From contig PAUH01000038.1 of NCBI GenBank assembly GCA_002712645.1, forward strand, positions 28,513 to 50,836: a stretch of DNA of 22,324 nucleotides, given 5' to 3'. The translations under genes and the position numbers were made by a program. This DNA is from Methanobacteriota archaeon. GTDB taxonomy: Archaea; Thermoplasmatota; Poseidoniia; Poseidoniales; Thalassarchaeaceae. The notes under the pieces are model-generated. The model searched no databases, was not told the DNA's origin, and saw only the letters and a list, made by a program, of their open reading frames with translations. The number at the start of each line of letters is the position of its first letter. The stretch's first letter is position 1. This document shows, piece by piece, positions 21,901 through 22,324 of this stretch.

Positions 21901-22324
21901 ATGCAGTTGGAGAATAGGCCGCTTGCTACGTCGGGCGCAATGATATTTATCTTGTTAATTTCACTGTTCAACCCGAGTCCATGGGCTGATGAAGGGACTT
22001 CTGATGAGCTCACTGAGCCAGTACCGGCGATGGAGGCAGCAAGCCCCGGACATACTGTTTTCGGGGAATATGTCGGCGCACATTGGTGCGGCCCTTGTAT
22101 GAGCAGTGCGTCACCCTCGTTGGACAATCTGAAGACCTCCAATCCAGAAGACTTCACCTACATTTCATTCTTCGAATCATCATCTGGCGGCTGGCCGAGT
22201 GATGGTCCGATCAATCGAATGAGCCATGTCACAGCCTCTTCATCCGGATACCCCACATTCTCATTCGCCGATCAACAGTCTGGTGCTTGCTACAAGGTTG
22301 GAGCAGGCGGAACAAACTTCTACG
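21901..22324 (+). CDS. Secreted thioredoxin-fold protein with WCGPC (3' truncated)
   Basis: The frame from ATG 21901 is open to the window end (141 codons visible) and a stop lies in frame just upstream (21874), so this is the first ATG. Residues 1-29 form a signal peptide or membrane anchor: a basic start, the core MIFILLISLFNPSPW, then a likely cut before ADEG. A short acidic spacer leads to FGEYVGAHWCGPCMSSASPS with the redox motif W62-C-G-P-C66. Further on, SGYPTFSFAD (about 119-128) resembles the cis-proline region of thioredoxin folds. It probably acts outside the membrane on disulfides. The cytochrome c maturation genes at the other end of the window are a possible biological link, though distant. 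The C-terminal domains are not visible. Confidence 0.75.
   Translation, partial: MQLENRPLATSGAMIFILLISLFNPSPWADEGTSDELTEPVPAMEAASPGHTVFGEYVGAHWCGPCMSSASPSLDNLKTSNPEDFTYISFFESSSGGWPSDGPINRMSHVTASSSGYPTFSFADQQSGACYKVGAGGTNFY

Noticed and set aside
21867..22157. Minus-strand 96-codon frame at the right end
   Set aside because: It is antisense to the signal peptide and WCGPC region of the thioredoxin-like gene and has no features of its own.
1..22324. Search for tRNA, rRNA, CRISPR, insertion sequence or prophage signals
   Set aside because: No cloverleaf-like CCA/T-loop pattern, regularly spaced repeats, transposase, integrase or flanking inverted repeats were seen by eye. A covariance-model scan would be needed to exclude a small RNA.

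Overview
The window is a compact, gene-dense piece of an archaeal chromosome. The informational genes are archaeal/eukaryotic in type: NMD3, exosome Csl4, a METTL5-like rRNA methyltransferase, archaeal TrmI and an archaeal-type AspRS. Beside them sit bacterial-looking genes: cytochrome c maturation, RmuC, an M23 peptidase, an aldehyde dehydrogenase and a secreted thioredoxin. That mixture, with short intergenic gaps and many overlapping ends, best fits a planktonic Marine Group II-like euryarchaeon (Poseidoniales). The lineage is an inference from gene content; there is no rRNA gene here. No tRNA, rRNA, CRISPR array, transposon or attachment site was seen. The longest stretch without a gene is about 110 bases (21791-21900).

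Layout. (1) 1-2581, plus strand: the end of a CcmC-like haem exporter gene, a tiny CcmD-like gene with a TTG start, nmd3, and a bifunctional phosphoglucose/phosphomannose isomerase. All are coupled by overlaps or near-overlaps. (2) 2575-4385, minus: rmuC followed by an M23-type metallopeptidase. (3) 4453-8173, plus: an RNA-centred operon of METTL5-like methyltransferase, a Csl4 protein carrying an extra zinc ribbon and a C-terminal RRM, and a COG1031-type radical SAM protein. (4) 8163-11969, minus: one very large polytopic membrane protein of 1268 residues with an acidic, proline-rich tail, behind a promoter that suggests a leaderless mRNA. (5) 12021-17749, minus: a tight six-gene metabolic operon. 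In order of transcription it holds a small membrane protein, a formyltransferase-fold enzyme, an SDR lacking the canonical Tyr/Lys, a luciferase-like flavin enzyme, an L-asparaginase II-family protein and an ALDH8/aminomuconate-semialdehyde-type dehydrogenase. (6) 17802-19499, plus: a membrane acyltransferase and a DUF2237 protein. (7) 19500-21790, minus: trmI then aspS. (8) 21901-end, plus: the start of a secreted thioredoxin-fold protein with WCGPC.

Two parts deserve most attention. The first is the exosome subunit Csl4 fused to a CxxC-x17-CxxC zinc ribbon and an RRM. RRMs are rare in archaea, and here one appears wired directly into the RNA-degradation machine. The second is the six-gene operon, whose enzymes together look like an undescribed pathway for a nitrogen-containing, carboxylated compound. 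Several of its members have altered catalytic or metal-binding residues. The functional reading of that operon is inference only.
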